Shown here in pieces: positions 18,765-28,344 of a stretch of 62,590 nt of DNA. The notes under the pieces are model-generated. The model searched no databases and had not been told where the DNA came from. It was given only the letters and a program-made list of their open reading frames with translations. The position numbers were made by a program, and so were the translations under genes. Numbering within the stretch: position 1 is the stretch's first letter; every line of letters begins with the position of its first letter. The stretch is from Muribaculaceae bacterium. GTDB lineage: Bacteria > Bacteroidota > Bacteroidia > Bacteroidales > Muribaculaceae. The stretch is taken from assembly GCA_023662835.1 (NCBI GenBank), contig JAMPII010000006.1, positions 1-62,590 on the forward strand, given 5' to 3'.

Positions 18765-20147
18765 ATGCAACCTGATAGCTTCGATAAATCAACCCGTCTG
18801 GTGGTGCTCGGCGGGGGCGAAAGCGGCGTCGGAGCCGCTATATTGGCAAAAGACCTTGGAATGGACGTTTTCCTTTCCGACTTCGGTAAAATCCCTCAAA
18901 AATACGAACGAATTCTCCTCGACGAAAAAATACCCTTCGAGCAGGGCGGACACTCCGAAAGCCTCATCCTCAACGCAACAGAGATAGTCAAATCGCCCGG
19001 AATCCCACCAACGGCCCCAATCATAAAAGCAGCCATTGAGCGCAGAATCCCGATTATCTCCGAAATAGAATTCGCCGGACGCTTCACCAACGCTAAAATG
19101 GTATGCATCACAGGCTCGAACGGAAAAACAACAACAACCCTGCTAACATATCACATCCTGAGCCAGGCCGGCATCGACGTAGGCCTCGCCGGAAACGTAG
19201 GCCGATCGCTTGCCCTGCAAGTAGCCCGCGCCCCCCACAACGTATATGTCATCGAGCTCTCAAGCTTCCAGCTCGAAAACATGTACCACTTCAAAGCGAA
19301 CATCGCCGTAATCCTCAACATCACCCCCGACCATCTCGACCGCTATGACTATAAAATGCAGAACTACGTTAACGCAAAGTTCCGCATTCTCCAAAACCAA
19401 ACCCCCACCGACGCCTTCATCTACTGGAAAGACGACCCCGTAATAGCCGAGCAACTGCGCCATATAACAACAACAGCCCGTGCGCTCCCCTTCACCGACA
19501 CCAACTTCGAACCAATGCCCGGTTTTGAAGGAGCCTACCTCGACCCCGAGCGCCGCATTGTTCTCCGCACTCCCGGCCGCGAACTCAAAATACCCGCTTC
19601 CGACCTCTCCCTAAAAGGACGACATAACATCTACAACTCAATGGCAGCCGGATTGTCGGCATGCCTGCTCCAGATCGAAAGCGACGACATTCGCCACGCG
19701 CTCGAAAACTTCGAAGGTGTCGAACACCGGCTTGAATTCACAGCCATCAAAAATGGCGTCGTATATATAAACGACTCAAAAGCTACAAACGTCAACTCCT
19801 GCTGGTATGCCCTCGAAAGCATGCCCGCTACAAAAACAACAATCCTAATCCTCGGCGGGAAAGACAAAGGCAACGACTATTCCGAAATCGACTCCCTCGT
19901 CGCCGAAAAAGTTCGCGCCATCGTCTGCATGGGAAAAGACAACCAAAAGTTGCTCGACTATTTCTCTGCAAAAGTGCCCGCCATTTACGATACCCACTCG
20001 CTCCGCGAAGCCGTCGATACATGCGCCGCCATTGCCCGTCAAGGCGACACCGTACTCCTTTCGCCCTGTTGCGCCAGCTTCGACCTTTTCAAAAGTTACG
20101 AAGATAGAGGCGAACAATTCAAAAACGCCGTTAACGCTCTAAAATAA
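18765..20147 (+). CDS. murD: UDP-MurNAc-L-alanine:D-glutamate ligase MurD
   Basis: 460 aa. The N-terminal UDP-binding domain opens with RLVVLGGGESGVGAA. The ATP loop GSNGKTTTT and the middle-domain ELSSFQLE and NITPDHLDRY motifs are those of MurD. The C-terminal NDSKATN and LSPCCASFD(L/M)F segments are also diagnostic. It adds D-Glu to UDP-MurNAc-L-Ala in the cytoplasm. It starts one base after the mraY stop, so it is tightly coupled. Confidence 0.96.
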   Translation: MQPDSFDKSTRLVVLGGGESGVGAAILAKDLGMDVFLSDFGKIPQKYERILLDEKIPFEQGGHSESLILNATEIVKSPGIPPTAPIIKAAIERRIPIISEIEFAGRFTNAKMVCITGSNGKTTTTLLTYHILSQAGIDVGLAGNVGRSLALQVARAPHNVYVIELSSFQLENMYHFKANIAVILNITPDHLDRYDYKMQNYVNAKFRILQNQTPTDAFIYWKDDPVIAEQLRHITTTARALPFTDTNFEPMPGFEGAYLDPERRIVLRTPGRELKIPASDLSLKGRHNIYNSMAAGLSACLLQIESDDIRHALENFEGVEHRLEFTAIKNGVVYINDSKATNVNSCWYALESMPATKTTILILGGKDKGNDYSEIDSLVAEKVRAIVCMGKDNQKLLDYFSAKVPAIYDTHSLREAVDTCAAIARQGDTVLLSPCCASFDLFKSYEDRGEQFKNAVNALK

Positions 20148-20177
20148 GAGGCCTGAACCCTTACCAATCACTCTCTC

Positions 20178-21512
20178 ATGTCAACGCAATCAACATCAAT
20201 CTTCCCCAACGCCGACCTCCAACCGGACCAATCCACAACCCCTAATCCCAAAGCCACAGCAACCGACTTCCCGCGCCACGGCGACAAATCGATTTGGGGA
20301 ATATTCCTCTTCCTCTGCTTCATCTCGATTGTGGAACTCTACAGCGCATCATCGCGCGAGGTTGCCGCCGCCGGTGTATATGGCCCCATTATGCGCCACT
20401 GCTTTTTCCTTGTCCTCGCTTTCGGCATCGTCTGGGGCCTGGAAAAAATCCACTACAAATGGTTCTTCGCCGGAGCCTACGTATTCGCCGGTATATCACT
20501 TATTATGATGATTTACACATCAATAGCCGGCGATATCATTAACGGTGCGCGACGAAGCTTCCACCTCGGCCCTATGTCGATACAACCCTCCGAATTCATA
20601 AAAATATCGGCAGTCTTCGTAATCGCTAAAGTAATGGCAACCTCCCAGAAAGCTCGCGAAGTAGGCGTGCACAACCGCGCTATCGTCATCGGAGCGCTCG
20701 TCGTAGTCGTATTTGGCCTCTTGCTTTACCCTCAGGGTCTTACCAATACCGGACTGCTGCTGGTAATATGGCTGTCGATGATGACCATCGGCGGAACCGA
20801 ATTCAAAAAACTAATTCTAATCCTGGCCGTAATTATATCGCTGGGGTGGGGCGCCCACAAAATACAGAAAATGCAGCTCGAAAAAGCCCATGTCGAAGCC
20901 GTTGCCGCTGCCGCCGACTCTGGTACCGACATAAACCGAGCCGGATTGCGCGAAGGCCGACTGGCCCGCTACAACCCCTTTGCCGCAAAGTATAACGACT
21001 CAATCACAGCCGACAACCGTCAAGAAATGTATGCCTACATGGCTCAAGCCAACGGAGGCATTATCGGCGTATTCCCCGGCAACTCGCGCGAAACCGCCCG
21101 CCTCCCTCTCGCTTTTTCCGACTATATATTCGCCATCGTGCTCGAGGACATCGGTTTTGTCGGAGGCATGTTCCTACTCTTCCTCTACCTTGCCCTACTG
21201 GCACGAGCCGGATTCATTGCCGGAAAATGCCACCGCGCCTTCCCCGCGTTGCTCGTTATGGGAATGGCAATCATGATTGTACTGCAGGCCCTTTTCCACA
21301 TGGGAATAACTACCGGTGCAATGCCCGTCTCAGGCCAGCCTTTGCCTCTGATTTCAAAAGGAGGCACATCCATCCTAATCACAGCAATAGCCATTGGTGC
21401 AATGCTCTCCGTCAGCCGCACTGCCGTGCAGAACGGCTCGCGTCAGGAAGTAAAAGACGAACTTAACCAATTGCCTCAGGAGCTGCACGCCAGCAACCCA
21501 ACTCAATTATAA
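20178..21512 (+). CDS. ftsW: Septal peptidoglycan glycosyltransferase FtsW
   Basis: 444 aa, SEDS family. About 30 hydrophilic N-terminal residues precede roughly ten membrane helices. SEDS motifs: NGARRSFHLGPMSIQPSEFIK with the family's conserved region, the large extracytoplasmic loop (about 225-300) and PLISKGGTSILITAIAIG near the end. It polymerises lipid II at the septum with FtsI. It lies between murD and murG, the usual position. Confidence 0.95.
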   Translation: MSTQSTSIFPNADLQPDQSTTPNPKATATDFPRHGDKSIWGIFLFLCFISIVELYSASSREVAAAGVYGPIMRHCFFLVLAFGIVWGLEKIHYKWFFAGAYVFAGISLIMMIYTSIAGDIINGARRSFHLGPMSIQPSEFIKISAVFVIAKVMATSQKAREVGVHNRAIVIGALVVVVFGLLLYPQGLTNTGLLLVIWLSMMTIGGTEFKKLILILAVIISLGWGAHKIQKMQLEKAHVEAVAAAADSGTDINRAGLREGRLARYNPFAAKYNDSITADNRQEMYAYMAQANGGIIGVFPGNSRETARLPLAFSDYIFAIVLEDIGFVGGMFLLFLYLALLARAGFIAGKCHRAFPALLVMGMAIMIVLQALFHMGITTGAMPVSGQPLPLISKGGTSILITAIAIGAMLSVSRTAVQNGSRQEVKDELNQLPQELHASNPTQL

Positions 21513-21523
21513 ATACGCCACAA

Positions 21524-22633
21524 ATGAAGCAACTCAAATTCCTCATAAGCGGTGGTGGAACCGGTGGCCACATATTCCCCGCCTTAGCCATTGCCGGAGC
21601 CTTGCGCCGTCGCCACCCCGACTGTCAAATCCTTTTCGTCGGCGCCGAAAACCGCATGGAAATGCAACGTGTACCCGCCGCAGGCTATGAAATAATCGGT
21701 TTACCCGTAGCCGGTTTCAATCGAAAGAACCCACTGGCCAACATACCTGTGCTCTGGAAGTTGGCAAAAAGCTTGCTCAAAGCCCGGAAAATACTCTCAA
21801 CCTTCCGTCCCGACATCGCAATCGGAGTAGGGGGCTACGCCTCCGGACCCATGCTGAAAGAAGCCCAAAAAAGAGGAATCCCGACCCTGCTCCAAGAACA
21901 GAATTCATATGCCGGCGTAACAAACAAACTGCTCGCCAAAAAAGCTTCAGCTATCTGCACAGCCTACCCCTCGATGGAGCGCTTCTTCCCGGCCGACAAA
22001 ATCACCCTCACCGGCAACCCCGTGCGACAGGCTTTGCTCGATTGTTCAGCCACACGCGACCAAGCCCGCCGCCAGTTGGGATTGCCCCTCGACAAACCCG
22101 TTGTGCTCGTGGTTGGAGGCTCGCTGGGAGCCCGCACAATAAACGAAAGTGTCGAGGCCGCACTTCCCCTGTGGAAACAGAACAATATTTTCACCCTCTG
22201 GCAAACCGGCAAACTATACGCCGACCAATGCCATAAAGTCGCTGAAAAGTACAGCGATAACGTTATTGCCCTCCCCTTTGTCGACCGTATGGATCTAGCC
22301 TACCGCGCTGCCGATTTAGTTGTTGCCCGCGCCGGAGCTGGAACAATTTCCGAGATTCAATTGTTAGGTAAACCATCGGTGCTTGTGCCCTCACCAAACG
22401 TAGCCGAGGATCACCAGCGCCACAACGCCGAGTCCCTCACCGCCCGTGGCGCAGCCGTGATGCTGCTCGATGCCGAAGCCCACGACAAACTCGGCCCGCT
22501 CGTATCATCCCTCATTCTCGATCAACAAAAGCTGGCCGACTATGGCAAAGCCGCAGCCAAAATGGCTCTCCCTGAATCTGACGAAAAAATAGCCGATATC
22601 ATCGACAATATACTTGCTCCTAATGGAATCTAA
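21524..22633 (+). CDS. murG: UDP-GlcNAc:lipid I N-acetylglucosaminyltransferase MurG
   Basis: 369 aa, GT28, GT-B fold. Starts MKQLKFLISGGGTGGHIFPALAIA, whose glycine loop binds the lipid carrier side. The second half has VVVGGSLGARTINE and the UDP-GlcNAc site around AGAGTISEIQLLGKPSVLVPSPN. It forms lipid II on the inner membrane face. Its 3' end overlaps the start of murC by 11 nt. Confidence 0.96.
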   Translation: MKQLKFLISGGGTGGHIFPALAIAGALRRRHPDCQILFVGAENRMEMQRVPAAGYEIIGLPVAGFNRKNPLANIPVLWKLAKSLLKARKILSTFRPDIAIGVGGYASGPMLKEAQKRGIPTLLQEQNSYAGVTNKLLAKKASAICTAYPSMERFFPADKITLTGNPVRQALLDCSATRDQARRQLGLPLDKPVVLVVGGSLGARTINESVEAALPLWKQNNIFTLWQTGKLYADQCHKVAEKYSDNVIALPFVDRMDLAYRAADLVVARAGAGTISEIQLLGKPSVLVPSPNVAEDHQRHNAESLTARGAAVMLLDAEAHDKLGPLVSSLILDQQKLADYGKAAAKMALPESDEKIADIIDNILAPNGI

Positions 22634-24017
22634 AAAAATATACTTCGCCGGTGCCGGCGGTATCGGAATGGCCGCTTTGGAACGCTACTTCCTAAGCCAA
22701 GGTTACCGCGTGGCCGGCTACGACCGAACCCAAACCGACCTTACACGCCAGCTACAGACCGAAGGTGTCGAAATCACCTACAGCGACGCCGTCGAAGCAA
22801 TCCCCGCCGACTTCCGCGATTGCCCCGACCAAGCGCTGGTCGTTTTCACTCCCGCACTCCCCACCGACCATCCCCAGCTGCAATATTTCCGCTCTAACGG
22901 CTATCAGGTTGTTAAACGAGCCCAGGTGTTAGGCCAAATCACTAAAGCTACAAAGTCGATTTGCTTCGCCGGAACCCACGGCAAAACAACTACTTCATCA
23001 ATGGCGGCCCATCTGCTCCATTCAACCCCAATCGGCTGCAACGCCTTCCTGGGAGGAATTCTGCGCAACTACAACTCCAATCTGCTACTCTCATCCTCTT
23101 CGCCCTACTCAGTTGTCGAAGCCGACGAGTACGACCGCTCCTTCCATCATCTCCAACCCTACATCGCCGTAATCACAGCTACCGATCCCGACCATCTCGA
23201 CATATACGGCACCGAACAAGCCTATCTGGAAAGCTTCGCCCACTTCACCGAACTGATCCGTCCCGACGGTTGCCTGCTCCTTCACACAGGTCTGAAGCTA
23301 CGGCCCCGCCCAGCAAAAAGCGTGCGCACCTACACATTCGGCCGCACCGAAGGCGACTTCCACGCCGAAAACATACGCTACTCCCAAGGAAACATACTCT
23401 TCGATTTAGTCACCCCCTCACGCACAATAACCGACCTGACCCCCGGAGTGCCCGTCGACATAAACATCGAAAACGCCATCGCCGCAATCGCGGCCTGCAT
23501 GCTGACCGGCGAACAGTTGTCCGACAGCCAGATACGCAACGCAATGGCATCCTTCATGGGCCCAAAACGCCGCTTCGAATTCTGGATGAAACAAATCCGT
23601 CCCGACCAGCGCCCTAAGGTGATAATCGACGACTACGCCCACCACCCCGATGAAATAAAAGCATCAATCCGGTCCGTCCGCGCCCTATATCCCGACGCCC
23701 GCCTGACAGCCGTATTCCAACCCCACCTCTACAGCCGCACACGCGATTTCGCCCCACAGTTCGCCCAAGCCCTATCACAAGCCGATGCCGTCATTATGAT
23801 TCCAATCTACCCCGCCCGCGAACTCCCAATCGAAGGCATTTCATCGGCCACAATTCTCAATCAAGTAACCTGCGCCGACAAACAGCTGGTTAACAAAGAG
23901 AATTTGATTGAAACAATAAAAAATAGTAACTTTGAAGTACTCTTGACCCTCGGCGCCGGCGACATGTGCGACATGCTGCCGCAAATTTGCGATGCGGTAG
24001 CCGAAAACAACTTATAA
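22623..24017 (+). CDS. murC: UDP-MurNAc:L-alanine ligase MurC
   Basis: 464 aa from the ATG at 22623 (MESKKIYFAGAGGIGMAALE); an upstream in-frame TTG at 22614 adds only three residues and is less likely. UDP-binding GAGGIGM loop, ATP loop GTHGKTTTSSM and the DDYAHHPDEIK segment of the C-terminal domain identify MurC. First ligase of the cytoplasmic stem-peptide pathway. The 11-nt overlap with murG suggests translational coupling. Confidence 0.96.
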   Translation: MESKKIYFAGAGGIGMAALERYFLSQGYRVAGYDRTQTDLTRQLQTEGVEITYSDAVEAIPADFRDCPDQALVVFTPALPTDHPQLQYFRSNGYQVVKRAQVLGQITKATKSICFAGTHGKTTTSSMAAHLLHSTPIGCNAFLGGILRNYNSNLLLSSSSPYSVVEADEYDRSFHHLQPYIAVITATDPDHLDIYGTEQAYLESFAHFTELIRPDGCLLLHTGLKLRPRPAKSVRTYTFGRTEGDFHAENIRYSQGNILFDLVTPSRTITDLTPGVPVDINIENAIAAIAACMLTGEQLSDSQIRNAMASFMGPKRRFEFWMKQIRPDQRPKVIIDDYAHHPDEIKASIRSVRALYPDARLTAVFQPHLYSRTRDFAPQFAQALSQADAVIMIPIYPARELPIEGISSATILNQVTCADKQLVNKENLIETIKNSNFEVLLTLGAGDMCDMLPQICDAVAENNL

Positions 24018-24021
24018 CAAC

Positions 24022-24879
24022 GTGATTAAGACGGTTCTAAAAATATTGCTTATCCTGACGCTGATTGCCTATGCGGCAACAGCCCTGCTCTGGTCGCGCG
24101 CTCGCGCCAGCGAAAAGCGATGTACATCCGCATCCGTTGTTGTAAGCGACTCTGCCGGCCTGCGCTTCGTAACTCCCGGCGAAGTTGCCCGCGATTTAGG
24201 AAAACTATATTCCTCAGCCCCCGGAAAACCACTTGCCAACCTCAAAGCCTACGACATCATTAGCCGTCTCAACCAAATCGACAAAATCGAGAACGCAACA
24301 GCTGTGGTCTACACCGACGGCTCCCTCGAAATCAACGTAACCCCCATGCGCCCCGTTGCGCGTATATTCACCGACTCCGAGCCATCCTTCTACATAAACC
24401 GTCAAGGAAAACGCATCCTGGCAAACCCACGCTATCACGTCGATGTTCCCGTCATTTCGATGAGCCAATCAGCCGCAATCAACCCCGAAAGGCTCCTCCC
24501 CCTCATCTCATTCCTCTCCGAAAACCCCAAATGGGACTCACTGGTAACCCACATAAAAGTAGTCTCGCCAAACAACGTCCTGCTCGTGCCAATGATCCAC
24601 GGCCACGTGATAAACCTCGGCTCGCCCGACAACCTACCCTCCAAATTCAACCGCATCGAGCTGGCCTACCGCCGCATCCTTCCCGTAAAAGGATGGGATT
24701 TCTACGACACAATTTCCGTTAAATGGAAAGGGCAGATTGTAGCTACACGGCGAATAAAAAAACTAAACCCCATAATTAATCCCGCCGGCTACGAAGCCGA
24801 ACGCGAGGAACCCGATTTAGGCACAATGATGACTGAAGATACTATCCCCCAACTCAATAAAACCGATAAACACCCATAA
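24022..24879 (+). CDS. ftsQ: Cell division protein FtsQ
   Basis: 285 aa with a GTG start at 24022, four bases after the murC stop. A short cytoplasmic N-terminus, one membrane helix (VLKILLILTLIAYAATALLW) and a periplasmic POTRA/beta domain (GEVARDLGK, then INVTPMRPVARIF and INRQGKRI) fit FtsQ/DivIB. Bacteroidetes FtsQ is divergent, so position directly ahead of ftsA-ftsZ is important support. Confidence 0.88.
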   Translation: MIKTVLKILLILTLIAYAATALLWSRARASEKRCTSASVVVSDSAGLRFVTPGEVARDLGKLYSSAPGKPLANLKAYDIISRLNQIDKIENATAVVYTDGSLEINVTPMRPVARIFTDSEPSFYINRQGKRILANPRYHVDVPVISMSQSAAINPERLLPLISFLSENPKWDSLVTHIKVVSPNNVLLVPMIHGHVINLGSPDNLPSKFNRIELAYRRILPVKGWDFYDTISVKWKGQIVATRRIKKLNPIINPAGYEAEREEPDLGTMMTEDTIPQLNKTDKHP

Positions 24880-24881
24880 TT

Positions 24882-26231
24882 ATGGAGCCGACATATATAG
24901 CAGCCCTCGAAATTGGAAGTTCCCACATCAGGGGAGCCGTTGCAACTGTGGATCCCGAAGGAACAATAACCTTGCTGGCTACCGAAGAAGAATACGTAGC
25001 CGACGCAATCCGCTACGGCTGGATACAAAACGTCGACGATGTCAGCAACCGCATTAACCGCCTCGTCCGCAAACTCGAAAACTACAAAACAGTATCGCCG
25101 CGAAAAATCAAAGCCGTCTACACCGGTATCGGCGGCCGCTCAATGGCCGCTAACACAACCGTGGTCGAGCGCCACTTCGACGACGAAACAAAAATCACCG
25201 GCAGTATAATGGCCCAGCTCAAGGACGAAGCGCGCCATCAGCTACTGTCCGATTCAATCATAGTCGACGTAATCCCCCGCCGGATAATTATCGACGGACG
25301 CGACACCCTAAAACCCATCGGAACATTCGGCTCCGACATCTCTGTTGAATTCGCCGTAATTTCCTGCCGCCAACACGGCCAGCGAAACCTCGACCGTGCC
25401 GTTACCGAACGCCAGGCCCTGGCCATAAAAGGAACATTCGTCCGCCAGACTGCCCTGGCCAACCTCGTGCTCACAAACGACGAAAAAAATCTCGGATGCA
25501 TGCTCGTCGACTTTGGTGCCGAAACAATCGGCATATCAATCTACAAAAACGACGCCCTGCATTACATGGTCACTCTCCCTATCGGTTCACGCTGCATCAC
25601 ACGCGACATCATGAGCCTTAACTACACCGAAGAGCGGGCCGAAGGAATCAAAAAACTAATTGGCGACGCCGTCAATGCCGACCCCGGCTACAAACGCAAC
25701 GACTTCGAAGGCGATCCTAAACTAGTCAACTCCTACGTCCGTGCCCGAGCCGGCGAATTGGCAATAAACATCATCGAACAAGCTAAATATGCCGGATTGA
25801 ACTTTACTGCCGACATACCCTGCGGGATAGTGCTCGCCGGAGCCGGAGCCAAACTACGCGGTTTCGCCGAGCTGCTCCGACAACAAAGCGGCGCAAAAGT
25901 GCGCATAGCGTCAGCTCCGTCATCAATACGCATTTCCGACACCCGCATGCAAACCTACGACCTGCTCGACGTTATAGCAATCCTCAACGCCGCCGCAACC
26001 AACCAACCTCAGGAATGCACCGAAGCCCCGCATGTTGCCATCGTTAACACTGAAACAGGCAACATTGCAACCGCCGACACCGATACCGACATCGATGAAA
26101 CCGACGGCCCCGGACCCCAGCCAAAACGACAAAAAAAACAGCGCAAAAGCATTTTCACAGGAATCTCCAACTATCTGTCAACTATTTTCGACGAACCTGA
26201 AGATTCCGAGGAAGAAGATAAAAAAAATTGA
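24882..26231 (+). CDS. ftsA: Cell division protein FtsA
   Basis: 449 aa, actin-like ATPase. Phosphate-binding ALEIGSSHIRGAV, the SHS2/1C subdomain, phosphate-2 loop VDFGAETIGISIY and adenosine motif GIVLAGAGAKLRGF are all visible. The C-terminal segment FTGISNYLSTIF is the amphipathic membrane-targeting helix, set after a linker rich in Asp/Thr and then Lys/Gln. It anchors FtsZ to the membrane. Two bases separate it from ftsQ. Confidence 0.96.
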   Translation: MEPTYIAALEIGSSHIRGAVATVDPEGTITLLATEEEYVADAIRYGWIQNVDDVSNRINRLVRKLENYKTVSPRKIKAVYTGIGGRSMAANTTVVERHFDDETKITGSIMAQLKDEARHQLLSDSIIVDVIPRRIIIDGRDTLKPIGTFGSDISVEFAVISCRQHGQRNLDRAVTERQALAIKGTFVRQTALANLVLTNDEKNLGCMLVDFGAETIGISIYKNDALHYMVTLPIGSRCITRDIMSLNYTEERAEGIKKLIGDAVNADPGYKRNDFEGDPKLVNSYVRARAGELAINIIEQAKYAGLNFTADIPCGIVLAGAGAKLRGFAELLRQQSGAKVRIASAPSSIRISDTRMQTYDLLDVIAILNAAATNQPQECTEAPHVAIVNTETGNIATADTDTDIDETDGPGPQPKRQKKQRKSIFTGISNYLSTIFDEPEDSEEEDKKN

Positions 26232-26258
26232 TTCATAACATAATATACCCCTCATATT

Positions 26259-27599
26259 ATGGCTCCAGAAGATATACCAAATCCCCAGGACGTTGGCTTC
26301 ACAACAGGCGATCCTGAAGAAGTTATTATAAAAGTGCTCGGCGTAGGCGGCGGCGGCAACAACGCCGTATCCCACATGTACCGCCAAAACATCAAAAACG
26401 TGTCGTTCGTTGTGCTAAACACCGACCGCAAGGCATTGAACCTCTCACCCGTGCCCACCAAGGTGCAGATAGGCACCGGACTAGGCGCCGGAAATATCCC
26501 TGAAGTGGCCCGCCAGGCCGCCGAGGATGCAAAAGATCGCATTGCCGAGCTGTTCAACGACTCAACAAAAATGGTATTCATCACGGCCGGTATGGGCGGC
26601 GGAACCGGCACAGGCGCCGCGCCCGTCGTGGCTCGGATCGCACGCGAAAAAGGCCTCCTAACAATCGGAATCGTAACAATCCCGTTCCTCTTCGAAGGCG
26701 AGAGAAAAATTTTCAAGGCTCTCAAAGGTGCCGATGAAATGAGCAAATATGTCGACGCGATGTTGGTAATAAACAACCAGCGCCTCAACGAAATATACGC
26801 CGACCTGAGCCTCATGAACGCATTCGCCAAAGCCGACGACACACTAACAACCGCTGCCCGCTCAATCTCCGAGCTAATCAACTCCGAGGATCCACGTATG
26901 AACCTCGACTTCAACGACGTCGACACAACACTGCGCGACGGCGGAGCCGCAATCATATCAACCGGCTACGGCGAAGGCCCCAACCGCGTAACAAAAGCCA
27001 TCAACGACGCCCTCAACTCCCCCTTGCTCAAAAACCGCGACATTCTAACCTCCAAGCGACTGCTGTTCAACATATTCTTCGCCCCAGAGGCCGAAAATCC
27101 ACTCCGCACCGACGAAACCGAGGAGCTCACATCATTCATCTCCAGCATCGACCGCGATGTCGACGTCATATGGGGTATGGCCCACGACAACAACCTAGGC
27201 GACACCGTTAAAATAACAATTCTCGCATCCGGATTCTCCGTCTCGTTCGACGACAACCACTCCCGCGAAACCGGCTCCGGCTCCCGTGTGGTTGAATTCA
27301 AAAAAACAGAACCCGAAGTAACCGAGATCGAAAACGAAATCCGTCTCCGTCAAGAGTATGGCGACGAGTCCGTCACACGAATCCTGGGCGAAAAAGCAAA
27401 AGCGCGCTACATCGTCCTAAACCCCAACCAGTTCGACGATGACCGCTTTATCGACGCCTTCGAGAAAAGCCCAACATTCAACCGCGAAAAGAAAATGGCC
27501 GACGAAATAAAAGCAATGGGTTCAACCCCCAACGCCCAACCCTCAACGCCCAACCCCCAACGCCCATCGTCAACAACCGACACAACCATAAAATTCTAA
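26259..27599 (+). CDS. ftsZ: Cell division GTPase FtsZ
   Basis: 446 aa. Tubulin signature G113-GGTGTG, N-terminal VLGVGGGGNNAVSHM and the T7 loop region NLDFNDV with the catalytic acidic residues are conserved. Beyond the globular part (about residue 330) a charged linker leads to a short low-complexity tail rich in Pro, Thr and Asn ending DTTIKF. I cannot see the usual C-terminal partner-binding motif of the (D/E)xPxF(L/M) kind. The tail is encoded by three 14-bp tandem repeats (27524-27565). Confidence 0.96.
   Translation: MAPEDIPNPQDVGFTTGDPEEVIIKVLGVGGGGNNAVSHMYRQNIKNVSFVVLNTDRKALNLSPVPTKVQIGTGLGAGNIPEVARQAAEDAKDRIAELFNDSTKMVFITAGMGGGTGTGAAPVVARIAREKGLLTIGIVTIPFLFEGERKIFKALKGADEMSKYVDAMLVINNQRLNEIYADLSLMNAFAKADDTLTTAARSISELINSEDPRMNLDFNDVDTTLRDGGAAIISTGYGEGPNRVTKAINDALNSPLLKNRDILTSKRLLFNIFFAPEAENPLRTDETEELTSFISSIDRDVDVIWGMAHDNNLGDTVKITILASGFSVSFDDNHSRETGSGSRVVEFKKTEPEVTEIENEIRLRQEYGDESVTRILGEKAKARYIVLNPNQFDDDRFIDAFEKSPTFNREKKMADEIKAMGSTPNAQPSTPNPQRPSSTTDTTIKF
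27524..27565 (+). repeat. Three 14-bp tandem repeats in the ftsZ tail
   Basis: The unit AACCCCCAACGCCC occurs three times in a row (middle copy with one C-to-T change). Because 14 is not a multiple of three, adding or losing one unit would shift the frame of the last 11-25 codons of ftsZ. Confidence 0.9.
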
Positions 27600-27603
27600 C
27601 AAC

Positions 27604-28323
27604 GTGAGTAACAACGCGCCAACCCCAACAATCTATCTTATCCCGGTGCCGCTTGCCAACACCGGCGTTGACCGCGTTCTGCCACAATACAACCGCGACA
27701 TAATTCTCCCCCTGCGCCACTACATCGTGGAAAATCTTCGCTCAGCACGCCGCTTCCTCAAAAGTGTCGATCGCGATATCGACATCGATACCCTATCATT
27801 CAGCGAGTTGAACGTACACACCCCCCCCGAGCAAATCGAACAGCTCCTCGAACCAGCCTCCCGAGGCTTCGACATGGGTATAATTTCCGAAGCAGGTTGC
27901 CCCGCCGTTGCCGACCCCGGCGCTGATGCCGTGCGAATAGCCCAGAAAAAAGGCTATAACGTATGCCCCCTTGTAGGGCCTTCCAGCATCATCATGGGGC
28001 TTATGGGTTCCGGATTCAACGGTCAAAGCTTCGCCTTCTGCGGCTATCTGCCTATCGACCCCTCACAACGAACCGAGCGAATCCGGCAGTTGCAAACCCT
28101 TATAAACCGCCACAACCAAACCCAGATTTTCATCGAAACACCCTACCGCAACAACAAGCTAATCGCCGAGCTGTGTCGCACACTCCCCGGCAACATGCTC
28201 CTTTGCGTAGCATCCGACATAACCGGCCCGCGCCAAAACATAAAAACAATGCCCTTGGCCAAGTGGGCAACAACAAATTATAATTACGACAAAATCCCCT
28301 CAATCTTCCTCCTATTTAAGTAA
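27604..28323 (+). CDS. SAM-dependent methyltransferase, tetrapyrrole methylase family (RsmI-related)
   Basis: 239 aa with a GTG start four bases after ftsZ. Starts TIYLIPVPLAN and has DMGIISEAGCPAVADPGADAV, LVGPSSIIMGLMGSGFNGQSFAFCGYLP and FIETPYRN. These are the sheet-and-glycine motifs of the RsmI/CobA-like methylase fold. It is shorter than RsmI (about 280) and the classical GTP(G)SP start of RsmI is changed to PVPLAN, so the rRNA target C1402 is possible but not assured. If correct, it would modify the same nucleotide as RsmH at the head of the cluster. Confidence 0.85.
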   Translation: MSNNAPTPTIYLIPVPLANTGVDRVLPQYNRDIILPLRHYIVENLRSARRFLKSVDRDIDIDTLSFSELNVHTPPEQIEQLLEPASRGFDMGIISEAGCPAVADPGADAVRIAQKKGYNVCPLVGPSSIIMGLMGSGFNGQSFAFCGYLPIDPSQRTERIRQLQTLINRHNQTQIFIETPYRNNKLIAELCRTLPGNMLLCVASDITGPRQNIKTMPLAKWATTNYNYDKIPSIFLLFK

Positions 28324-28344
28324 TACCCGAAAACAAAGCAAATA

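Noticed and set aside
26252-26956. 234-codon open frame antisense to ftsZ, and similar ones at 28795-29457 and 29479-30210
   Set aside because: Ser/Arg- or Val-rich translations without domains, each opposite a firmly identified gene.
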